A model generated the notes under the pieces. That model made no database searches and was not told where the DNA came from. It worked only from the letters and a program-made list of their open reading frames with translations. A program made the translations under genes and the position numbers. DNA of 64,000 bases, from the NCBI GenBank assembly GCA_948146395.1, contig OX411552.1:1598001-1662000 (forward strand). The letters are read 5' to 3'. This DNA comes from Fragum whitleyi (Eukaryota > Mollusca > Bivalvia > Cardiida > Cardiidae). Below, in pieces: positions 33,806-45,500 of this stretch. Positions within the stretch are counted from its first letter, which is position 1; each line of letters starts with the position of its first letter.

Positions 33806-34950
33806 CCGACGGAACAACCCCATTTTCAAAAAGAACCTTCCTTATGACCTTACAATCATTCATGGCTTTCTACTTTAATGGATAAGCCTCATTTTTGAAA
33901 GATACCTTCCCTGTCATTTTGTAAAAGTTTCAAGCAAATGAGATAATATGCATGGACTATTGCATAAAGTTGATGAGAAGTGTTTCCAGACAGATTGGTG
34001 GTCAGGAATCATGCAATCACTATAGCTATCCTGACCTTCGGTCAGTAGTTCTTAAAATAGTTTAGGTTGTGAACTTGACGACCAACATCTATTGTCATCG
34101 TGTGACTTTGTCATGAGTATTTTGGTAATCTATTGTCACTAGAGCAGCCAATGCCCACATGAGCTATGTCCCCTGACAGTGGTGAGTTATAATGGGGGAA
34201 AGTGTTAAAATACAATATGAAACTGCTGCAGAGCTCTGCCTGAATATTAAACTTACTCCATGTAAAAGATCAACACACTGGGCCTTGTTTAAGCGTCTCA
34301 TCCAAAAGTTTGTGTGCCCAGTAATCAAACTTACAACTCCTTCATTAAGAGTCGGGGGCTTGTTTTACTAAACATATTACGATTTTTTGTGCACAAGTCA
34401 AAAATTAAAGTTGCTTCTATAGTAGTATTTAAATATGGAACTCTGCCATGCATCATCTTATTGGAATCGTCTTCTTCAGACGATTCTCATCAGATATTTT
34501 AAGGCAGAATCTAACAATGAATGAAAACACAAGGTATGCTTTGTGATTTTGACTTACCGGTATGATTAATTTTTCAAAAGAAGTTCAGTAAAACAGTTTG
34601 TAGGTGCTCTACCATCAGAGCTTATTGGTTGAAAACTTGAACATGATAGCCTGTCATGGTAATTGTACAACTTGAAAACAGCATGGCCCTTGCATGAATA
34701 TTAGGACTCGCTGCCCATTTCCTTGGGAAAAAAGACTAAATTAATAATGACACGCTAATTCCAAGCATTCATAAATCAAAGTCATTCAAAGACATGGCAG
34801 AGCACAATTCAAAAGTTCATTCAAAATGTACAAAGCAATTGTTCACTTCCCACAGTATTTTCTACGGCCTAAAAGCTTACATTTTCAAATGAGAATTTAA
34901 AGGGTCAAAAGAACAAAAAAATTATTTTAAGAGATGAAGAGAATATTTTT
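33806..34950. other. no gene recognised
   Basis: About 33830-33880 repeats the CATTCATGGCTTTCTA tail motif. 34450-34485 has a small hairpin (GAATCGTCTTC/GACGATTC). AT-rich otherwise. Confidence 0.4.
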
Positions 34951-35954
34951 CGCTCAACTGAGCACAACATGCTCAGGATGAGCTTTTGTGATCATTCATT
35001 GTTTGTTGTGCATCAACGGTCGTCAGACTTCAACAATTTAAATGTTTTTACTATGGAGACCACAAATATTGCTCAAACTTCATGAAACTTGGTCAGGATG
35101 TTTGTCAGGTCTCGAGGATGAACCCTATTGAATATGGGAAGGATTCGCATATCACTGAAAAAGGGGCCTTAATGAAAGTTTTCTGTTTACACTAGAGGCC
35201 ACAAATATGGTCACATCTAAATGGAATTTGGTCAGAATGTTTGTCAGGTTACAAGGATGAATCCTATTGAAAAGTGGAAGGATCTATGCCATATAACAGG
35301 AAAAGGGGCCTTACTGACAAATTTGTTGTTTACACTCTAGACACCACAATTACAGTCAAATCTTCAGCTAGGTCAGAATGATTGCCAGGTCAAGAGGATA
35401 TAACCCTATTGAATATGGGAAGAATCCATGTGATATCATGGGAAAAGGGGTATCAATGACAATTTTCTTGTTTACACTCAGGCCACAAATATTGTCCAAT
35501 CTTCATGAATTTGGTCAGAATGTCTGTCAGGTCACAAGGATGAACCTTATTGAAAAAAGGAAGGATCCGAATGATATCACAGGAAGTGACAGTTTTCTTG
35601 TTTATGCTCCAGAGGCCTTAATTATTGTCCAATCTTAATGAAACTTGGCCAGAATATTTGTCAGGTAATAAGTCTATACCCTATTGAAAATGGTAATGAT
35701 CCATTAGATATGAAGGGGAAAAGGGGCCTCAAAGACAATGTTTTTGTTTACACTCTAGCAGGAGTCATGAAGTTTAATCAATATCTGTCTGCAAAAGGAT
35801 AACCCCTATTGAAAATTGTGGGTCCTATGCAGGGAATATTTTTAAGACATAAAAGTACAATTATTAATTTTGCTGAAAAATCAGCCTTTGATTGTCATTA
35901 GTTCAGTCAAAGAGAGGAAGGTGAGTGATATAGGACCATCATGGTCCTCTTGTT
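34951..35954 (+). mobile_element. hairpin-ended element, family B, copy 3
   Basis: CGCTCAACTGAGCACAACAT, GGATGAGCTTTTGTGATC, then about six units of roughly 120 bp with CTTCATGAAACTTGGTCAGG and AAAAGGGGCCTTA. It ends GGTGAGTGATA, hairpin AGGACCATCATGGTCCT, CTTGTT. Confidence 0.78.
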
Positions 35955-36272
35955 TTAATTCATGGAGGGTTTGGAACTAAAAGCCTAATCACACTAAGAA
36001 TATACGAAGCCTATAACCTAATATGGTTATAATTAGGTTTTAGGTTTGTTAATCCCATGAATTTGAAAAAATATTCTTTTCATATCTAATGATTTAATAC
36101 TATCAAGCAAAAAATGTAAAAATTCTATTACTGTGAGACAAATTTCATTTTAGACTACATGTATTTTGTCAATAAGCATACCAAAAAGCTGCCTACTCTT
36201 AATTGGTGTGGGCTTATTTTGACAATTAAAACCAAACTTTATCCAATCAGAATGAAAATAACTAAAATTGAA

Positions 36273-36278
36273 TTTATT
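36273..36278 (-). terminator. MCAT poly(A) signal candidate
   Basis: AATAAA on the minus strand, 26 nt past the MCAT stop codon. This would give a very short 3' UTR; a later signal is possible. Confidence 0.5.
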
Positions 36279-36303
36279 CATATCAAATCTTTAATATACA
36301 TAT

Positions 36304-36514
36304 CTACACATCAATATTCTTATATTTTTTAAATGCTTTTTTGTTAATTTTCTGTATAACCCATCCCAGCTGTTTTCCTGGACCAACTTCATAAGTATTT
36401 GGAAAATCCTCTTCAGAAGCTCTCGTATAAATTTTATGCATAATCTGTTCCCACTGTAGGGGTCTGAGGTAATTGGACAAGATCTTCTTTTTCGTAGTAG
36501 AAGCATCGGTATAT
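36304..36514 (-). CDS. MCAT: MCAT coding exon 5 and stop
   Basis: After GTTTCAG: IYTDASTTKKKILSNYLRPL, WEQIMHKIYTR, TYEVGPGKQLGWVIQ, ending KYKNIDV and TAG/TAA-type stop at 36304-36306. Confidence 0.95.
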
Positions 36515-39500
36515 CTGAAACACATGAAGAAAGACTCTTAATCCTTTCCCATGTAGCCAAAAGATTTTACATCACTGAGTTTTGATACCAAGAAATTATT
36601 GTGTGAAAATAAGAAATTGCCTGTAACAAGCAATTTCTATTTTTCCTACAATATTTTCTTTCAGATGATTTCAATGGGAAACCTATTCAGAAGCTCTTCG
36701 GGGTCATATGCCGAGGGCTTAGCGCAAAACTGTTGTAACTCCCTATACACATATAGGGAGTAACAACTGTTTTCGGCTGAGCCATCGATGTGGTAGCCTC
36801 AAATAGACCACTTGTCGAGGACCACATGTTAAGCCTGTAAATGTTTGACCTTGAAACATGATGCATGTACTGACATTTGACTTACAGGCATTTCTTCTAG
36901 AACAAATGGCACTTTTACAACTTCTCGGGAAAAGTTTGTTAAATCATTTCTTTATTTTGAGTGGGACTTTGACCTTTTAGATACAGAAATAGTTATTTGA
37001 AATTTAAATTCTTACTACTAAGGAGTGAAAAATAAACTTTTAATTTGTATATTTTCTATAGGTAAACAAGAGTGCTTAAGTCATAATATCACAAAATGAC
37101 ATTGATATGCAAATTGCCATGAAATCAGAAATATTTTGTGAGGGTTTCATGCGAAATTGTAGGATAAGACTGTAGTTGTGATAGCAAGGAATGGAGATAG
37201 AGCAAATGATACCACCCTCTTCAGCAGTCTCTGATCAAGATTTTGCAAACTTTTTTGACTTTGGGAATTGGGATAAACTCATAAACATTAGATCTATTCA
37301 ACAAGTTTCAGTTGTTGGTTTTTTTTTAACCCTTTGCTGTTTAATCCCTGCTTTTTATGTGCCTGTGATTTAATGATTGAGAAAACATTGTGAAAAAAGA
37401 AGAAATTGCTTCTGACAAGCAATTTCTTCTTTTTCCACACTACTTTCTACCCTACTGAATGGTTATTTTTCAAATCAAATCCACTTTAAATTTTCGTCTG
37501 CAAAACCATTGAATTTGGACAGGTCCAAAATTTTGTAAAACAGGAAAGTGTTAAGCCTTTAAAACTCCTTCTAAATTATGTTGTCTCAAAATAATGTTGA
37601 CTTACATTGATGAATCACTAGACCAAACAGCGACTGATGGAATCTCATAGGGAATTTTATCTATTAACTTTTTAAAACGTCTATAATTTTCCCCTTGTCT
37701 CATTAACGATGTGTGAAAAGCACCAGAAACGGGAAGTGGTTTATAGTCCTTGATTCCCCATTCCTTACCATATTTCTTCAGGAATTCTAGAGCCTGTAAG
37801 CAAAGAAAATATTCTAGAGCCTGTAAGCAAAGTGAATATTCTAGAGCCTGTAAACAAAGAAAATATTCTAGAGCCAGTAAACAAAGAAAATATTCTAGTG
37901 TCTGTAAACAAAGAAAATATTCTAGAGCCAGTAAACAAAGAAAATATTCTAGTGTCTGTAAACAAAGAAAATATTCTAGAGCCTGTAAACAAAGAAAATA
38001 TTCTAGAGCCAGTAAACAAAGAAAATATTCTAGTGTCTGTAAACAAAGAAAATGTTAACCCTTGTCCTGCTGTTTTTAAATATTACTACCATTAAATTGA
38101 CAAATTTTGGGATATTTCAACCTTTCTGTTAATATTTTTTCCACATTTGTTAAGCATAAAGCATGCAGTGAAGGCTAAGATCAGATTGCATGTCTGTGCA
38201 GGCTGATTTTAATCTAAACTTTCTGCAAATTCCTTGTGTCCAGCATGAATATACAGTAAAAAGCATAATAAGGGTTGTGCATTTATTGCTTTTTTGTTTT
38301 TGTAATAATAACAAATTTGTTGAGGTTATTAATTTCTGTTTCAAACTCAAATTTTGTTATTTGTTTATCATTCCTAATATCGCAAGCATCAGATTTTATG
38401 GGGTCGCCTTGGCAAGGCTTCAAATGCGTACCTACAATTTATTAAGAGTATGGAAGAGAGATATTCTTTTTTCTGTTCCACAAAACACTTCTATTTTTTA
38501 ATGCTTTTTGGTGGATAATTGAGAAATTTTTGATTTAGATGGGTTTATATATCAGTGAGTGAACAACTAATGCTATATTTTCATGAGTGGAGGTGCCTTA
38601 ACTCGGCTTCTGGGTGCTGTAGTAGATAAGAAATCTAAGTCCAAAGAGGGGCATTATTTGCAGAGAATGCATCTTAAGTTATCCCCCTTGATAGCATAGG
38701 TTGTTCTTTTGATACTGAACATGTGTGCCTGTTTCAAGTGAATGCCTTTAGAAGAACCAGAGATATCAAAAAATATATGTTTTCGCACACGAACAATGAT
38801 GACAACATCAGGCAATAGCAATACCTCCAAAACCAAAAAAATAAAAACACAAATACTTACAGGTATATGTCCTGATATAACCTTGACATTGATACTCAGA
38901 TGTATTCCTATTTCACACACGGGCTCTGGGATGTCCATTTTACGTCGACAGAACTCTCTAGCCGCCACCATAGCTGTACGTATTTTAGAATCTGCTCCTA
39001 GGAATACAGTCATCATTCCACTTGACTCTACCTCTGACGCTTCCTGCATGGCGAGGCCCCTCAAACGTAATAACTGAACACCTAAAAAAGGTGTGACACT
39101 GAAGTGATGGGCAGATTATAAAAGAAAATCAGTTGGTTTGGGCTTCCAATTTTGCTTATTGTCTAAGAAATTTTATAAGCGATTAATCAGTTCCTAACAC
39201 ATACATGAAAGCCATTACATATTATAGTTTTCAGAACTGACATCAGTTTGATGGCTAAACGTGAAACAGTTGTAACTGCCAATATGTTTATAGGCAGTTA
39301 CAACTGTTTCATGCTAAGCCATGAAGTTGGTAGATAAATCTGTAGAAAGAGTACTCAGGTCATGAGTTTAAACTAAACTTTCACATTCTATTCTCCAAAG
39401 GATGATACTGGGAGAGCTGTATTAATTTTTGAAGAAAAAAATCGACCAATTGATTATTAGTTGATTTACTCTTCCAACTAAAAACTGATAATTGATTGTG

Positions 39501-42500
39501 ATTTAAAACTATGTCTTTAAGCCTTGTCATGGTAAACCCAAATATTCCCTGTTTGGCAGAACAAAGATCAGTCTGCACATATGTGCAGTCTGATCTCAGT
39601 CTGTACCTATTGCCTTACTTTATTAAGTCAGAATAGTTTAAAATTGTACTTTTAATAAGATGACTTACAATCTGAGAATCCAGTCTTTCTGCACTTTAAT
39701 GCTGATGCAATTTTACCAAAGATTTTATTCAGCATGATAAGGTTTAACATAATCATACAGGTAACAAAATAAATGAAAACTGTTTGAGAAAATCTAAATG
39801 CTGGTAACTGACTTTTGCTTTTTAGCTCCACTGGCCGAAGGCCAGCGAGCTATTGTCATGGCGGAGTGTCCGTCGTGCGTCCGTGCGTGCGTGCGTCCGT
39901 CCGTGCGTCCGTGCGTCCGTGCGTAAACTTTTCCTTTAAACATCTTCTCCTCCCAAACCAATGGGCGGATTTTAACGAAACTTGGTAGAAATGATCCTTG
40001 GGTGATCCCCTTCTTAAATTGTTCAAAGAATTTTGATTGGCCCCTTTATATGGGCGTGGCAGGGCGTGGCATTTTTTCACTTTGAAATCTTTAAAAATCT
40101 TCTCCTCCCAAACCATTGGGCCGATTTCAATTAAACTTGGCATGCATGTTCCTTGGGTGACCCTTTACTTAAATTGTTCAAGAAATTTCGATTGGCCCAT
40201 AAATATGGGCGTGGCAGGGCGGGGCTTATTTTGAGCCTGAAATCTTTGAACAACATCTCCTCCTGAACCACTGGGCCGATTTCAATGAAACTTGGCATGC
40301 ATGTTCCTTGGGTGACCCTTTACTTAAATTGTTCAAGAAATTTCAATTTGCCAATAAATATGGGCGTGGCAGGGCGGGGCTTATTTTGAGCCCGAAATCT
40401 TTGAACGACATCTCCTCCTGAACCACTTGGCCGATTTCAATGAAACTTTGTCAGAATGTTCCTTGGGTGACCCTTAACCTAAATTGTTAAAAAAAAATTT
40501 GATTGGTCTATAAATATGGGCGTTGCAGGGCGGGGCTTATTTTGAGCCCGAAATCTTTGAACCACATCTCCTCCTGAACTACTGGGCCAATTTCAATGAA
40601 ACTTTATCAGAATGTTCCTTTGGTCACCCTTTACTTAAATTGTTCAAGAAATTTTAATTGGTCCATAAATATGGGCGTGGCAGGGCGGGGCTATTTTGAG
40701 CCCGAAATCTTTCAACGACATCTCCTCCTGATCCACTGGGCCGATTTCAATGAAACTTTAACAGAATGTTCCTTGGGTGACCCTTTACTTTAATTGTTCA
40801 AGAAATTTTCATTGGACTAAAAATATGGGCGTGGCAGGGCAGGGCCTATTTTGAGCCCAAAATTTTCAAATGACATTTTCTCCTGAACCACTTGGCTATT
40901 TTCAATGAAATTTTATCAGAATGTTCCTTGAGTGTCTCTTTTCAAAAATTATCTCCTCCAGAACCACTCAGCCAATTTCAATGAAAATTTACCAGAATAT
41001 TTCTTGGGTGACTATTAACTTAAATTGTTCAAGAAATTTTGTTTGGTCCATAAATATGGGCATGTCAGGTGGGGCCTATTATGAGCCCGAAATCTTTGAA
41101 CCACATCTTCTGAACCTTATGTTTTAATAAGATTGGTCAAGGGTTGCAGGTTTATTCTGATTGAGTATTTTGGTGCAATATGGACCAGAACCATTTAATC
41201 ATAACTAAATAGGTCTTAGGAGATTTTGGAGTGTTAATGTATTCATTTAAAGTAAGCTTTATTTAATGAAAGTCTAAAGATTTTAAAGCCAGTGGAGCGA
41301 TACAGGCCCTCTTGGGCCTCTTGTTTGTAAATGTATTTCTTAACCCTTGACATGCTGAATTAAAATTGCACTAAAGTCAAAGTACTGAAAGCACTAGAAC
41401 ACAAAAGTGTAGAGCACACTTTCTTTCTGAAAATTAATTTCATTAACAACTCTGCCTTGACAGGGAACAAACAGGCTAGATTTCACTTATGTGCAGGTTG
41501 ATCTTTGATTGAATCTCCATCCCAAGCAGGAGATAAATCTTTTTGAGTCTTTGTCTAATCTCCTGTCAAAGCAAGAATATTCAGTGTTTAGCAATTTTAT
41601 TTAAGAATTCATTTATTTAATGCCTAAAATTTAACAAAAGCACCGCCTACAGGCGTAACACTCTATTGCAGATGCTGGATAATGCAAAAAATCTGTGCCA
41701 AAAAGGGGCACAATTCTTACTCTTAAGGAAATGGATCCAGTGGTTTAGTGCATCAAAGTTAATCAACTATGCTGTATTTCATACATTTTGTCACAAAAAT
41801 ATTATCAAATTTACCATCCTGGAAGGAAATTACTCCTCCCATCACCAAGGCTGTGATTTCTCCAACACTGAATCCTGCTATACCAGCTATGTGATCAAGT
41901 GCCTGAAATTATACACATTTCTTCATTAGCATTTACTGCCATGGATCCAGGATATCTGAAAAGAGGGTTTGAATACGCAAATTTGTAGTGGAGCTATGAC
42001 AATTTTGAATAAATTTCTGAATGAAAATAAAATTTAAATCAGGCTACAGAAAGGGGTTGGTTTGAATCCTGCAAACCCCTGATTGTTCACTGAATCAAAT
42101 TTAAATTGTGTTGTATAATCTAAGCTTGAAACATTTTTAGCTCACCTGAGCACGAAGTGCTCAAGGTGAGCTTTTAGGGTTACATGATGTCCGTCGTGCG
42201 TCGTCCGTCGTCAACATTTACCTTGTGGACACTCTAGAGGCCATATTTTTAGCCAAATCAACCTGAAAATTGGTCAGAATGATTATCTTGATAAAATCTT
42301 GGACAAGTTCCAAATTGGGTCAAGTGGGGTCAAAAACTAGGTCACGGGGTCAAATCTTAGAAAAATCTTGTGGACACTCCAGAGGCCATATTTTTAGCCC
42401 AATCAACCTGAAAATTGGTCAGAATGATTATCTTGATAAAATCTCAGACAAGTTTGAAATTGGGTCAAGTGGAGTCAAAAACTAGGTCACGGGGTCAAAT

Positions 42501-45500
42501 CTTAGAAAAACCTTGTGGACACTCTAGAGGCCATATTCTTTGCCCAATCAACCTGAAAATTGGTCAGAATGATTATCTTGATGAAATCCCAGGCAAGTTG
42601 AAATTGGGTCAAGTGGGGTCAAAAACTAGGTCACGGGGTCAAATCTTAGAAAAACCTTGTGGAAACTCTAGAGGCCATATTTTTAGCCCAATCAACCTGA
42701 AAATTGGTCAGAATGATTATCTTGATAAAATCTTGGACAAGTTAGAAATTGGGTCAAGTGGGGTCAAAAACTAGGTCACGGGGGCAAATTTAGAAAAACC
42801 TTGTGGACACTCTAGAGGCCATTTTCTTAGCCCAATCAACCTGAAAATTGGTCAGAATGATTATCTTGATGAAATCTCGGACAAGTTCGAAATTGGGTCA
42901 ACTGGGGTCAAAATCTAGGTCACGGGGTAAAATCTTAGAAAAAACCTTGTGGACACTTTAGAGGCCATTTTCTTAGCCCAATCAACCTGAAAATTGGTCA
43001 GAATGATTATCTTGATGAAATCCCGGACAAGTTAGAAATTGGGTCAAGTGGGGTCAAAAACTAGGTCACGGGGTCAAATCTTAGAAAAACCTTGTAGACA
43101 CTCTAGAGGCCATATTTTTAGCCCAATCAACCTGAAAATTGGTCAGAATGATTATCTTGATGAAATCTCGGAAGAGTTTCAAATTTGGTCAAGTGGGGTC
43201 AAAACCTAGGTCACGGGGTCAAATCTTAGAAAAACCTTGTGGACACTCTAGAGGCCATATTCTTTGCCCAATCAACCTGAAAATTGGTCAAAATGATTAT
43301 CTTGATGAAATCTCGGACAAGTTTGGAATTGGGTCAAGTGGAGTCAAAAACTAGGTCATGGGGTCAAATCTTAGAAAAACATTTTAAGATTGTTAATTCA
43401 GGTGAGCGATTAAGGGCCACTATGGCCCTCTTGTTAATGGTTGAAAGAGAGGCAAGTTGCAGTGGATAAGCAAATGAGAGACAAACATGCTCGGAGTTAA
43501 ATTGCTAATGAGAGTATATTTTGTTTGTTTGTTTGAATGGGGTAGCCAGTTTTAAGCTGCTTTTAACAATTTTTGAAGTCATATCCAGGGGTTGAAAAAT
43601 CTTAAAAACCCAACTAGTCCTGTAGGATTAGTAACCATAAATTTCAACTCGCCCTTTAACAAAATGAGCTCGCCCTTCAAAATTTATAAAATGTAGGTTA
43701 GTCTTATAACAAGAACACAAGTCATTTGAATTGTTGAAATTTTCATCCCGGTATAAATTTAACTCATTGTGACAGTACTTGAATGAAATCAGAACTTTCC
43801 ACCCAGTGTGCATTGAAAGGTTTGTTCATATGACATGTGTGGAAAGGTATGTTCATATGACATGGTTTGCTATTTTGTATCCAATATTAAAGAGATTGGT
43901 AATCTATGTGGTCTCAACATGTAAAGAAGAATATCTTAAAGAGCAACACAGATAATAAGGAATTTGGGATATAAGCAACCTGGATCACAAAACCATTTCT
44001 TCTTTAGCCTATGAAAAATACGACAGATAATCTGCACTCTTATCATTGAATCTCACGAATAATAGAAACAAATTTTTTGAACCAGTACCATATTTTATTG
44101 AATATTAGAAACAATCGGGAGATTAAATGCGGACAAAAAAATTATTAAAGTACAAATAAACAAGTTTTGACCTGGAATAACTTCTTTGCTATAATATATT
44201 TTTCTTTCGTTGTCCGAGTGTTAGCTGCGCTTTTAAACAACCAATGTCATCCCGCTCGGCGTTTTGAAATTATAATTGGTGATCGTTGAAATGCGACCCG
44301 CTCCCTTTTTTGTGTGTGTGTTTTTTATTTTGTTTTTTGTTGTTTTATAATTTTTTTCTAAAAGAAAATCTCTAAAACCATCCCTAACATCTTTCTCAAA
44401 GACTTTGAAGGCTTTTGAAAAGGTGCAGATATGATTGAACGCAGCAAGTGTACATTACCGAAATTGGATTAAATATGCGTGCATAAAAATTGCTGTTTGG
44501 AAATAATTTTCTAACGACAATTACTTACTTCAAATAAAAAATATAATCCTTATCAAAATATCCGAGTGGTAAAGATGTGAGAATATCATAAGATTTATTT
44601 TGAAACCAATCTTTAATATGACGTCACTGTATAAATTTCCCAAAGAATGGCCCGACTTCAAAAGGACCGCCGAACACCTGTACTGGGCGCGGTCATCTGT
44701 GTTTTCACAGCAACACAATTTTCTCTCTTGTTTACACGATAGTCTCATTAAATAGTCGCATAAATAGTGGATATAAAAATATAACGGATAGTCTTTAGAA
44801 GGGTAACTGAATTTATTTCGGCTCATCAAGTTTACAACTCTCATTGTCGGAACATTTTTTTTAAAGACAATCTGCAATTTAGAAGCCATTGGAAATTGGG
44901 AAATATTAACTGCGACTATGATGCTACATTGCAATAGTCATTTGTTTAAAGATGAGCTTTTCCTTGCATGATTGAAAGCCTAGATTTGTACTCGCCCCGT
45001 CGGACTAGCTCACCCAAAATTCTACTTGCCCTCCGGCAATTTCTACTCGCAAATGCGAGCGGGCAAGTGGAATTTTCAACCCCTGATATCATGGTGGCTG
45101 GAGCACCAAACAATGGATTCCTAGTATTTCTCACACCAGTACTACCATTAATTTACATCCTTTCCTGGCCACAAGCTGATATCCCATAAGGGTCGCTGAT
45201 CATCCATCCATTGGTCGGAGACAAATTGCTTGAAAGGATGGTGGCCAACCTCTGGGACCTTTGATTGACAGTCTAATGTGCTACCAGCTACGCTACGGTG
45301 GCAGCTTATGAAAAAATATATATACTAACACAGAGTCAACCCATTTAGTGGTGAGGAAAACCATGCATATGTGTGAACCGTTCAGAAAAAATCGCTCCTC
45401 TGTTGATTGATCAATCTGAATACACAAGATTAAAAAAAAAGACCAAATAGTAGGATTTTACCCCAAGATAGAAGCGGCACTTCGAAAACTGAAACAGATA

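Noticed and set aside
37784..38054. CRISPR-like array
   Set aside because: The units are contiguous with no spacers, and the genome is eukaryotic.
37750..38095. Repeat-peptide ORFs on both strands (RKYSRACKQ-like, NILEPVNKE-like, RIFSLFTGS-like)
   Set aside because: They are products of the 27-bp minisatellite in an MCAT intron; every frame of a 27-bp unit without stops gives such a peptide.
42270..43469. Overlapping 61-119-codon ORFs with GQVGSKTRSRGQILEK repeats
   Set aside because: They are shadows of the 144-bp tandem units of a mobile element.
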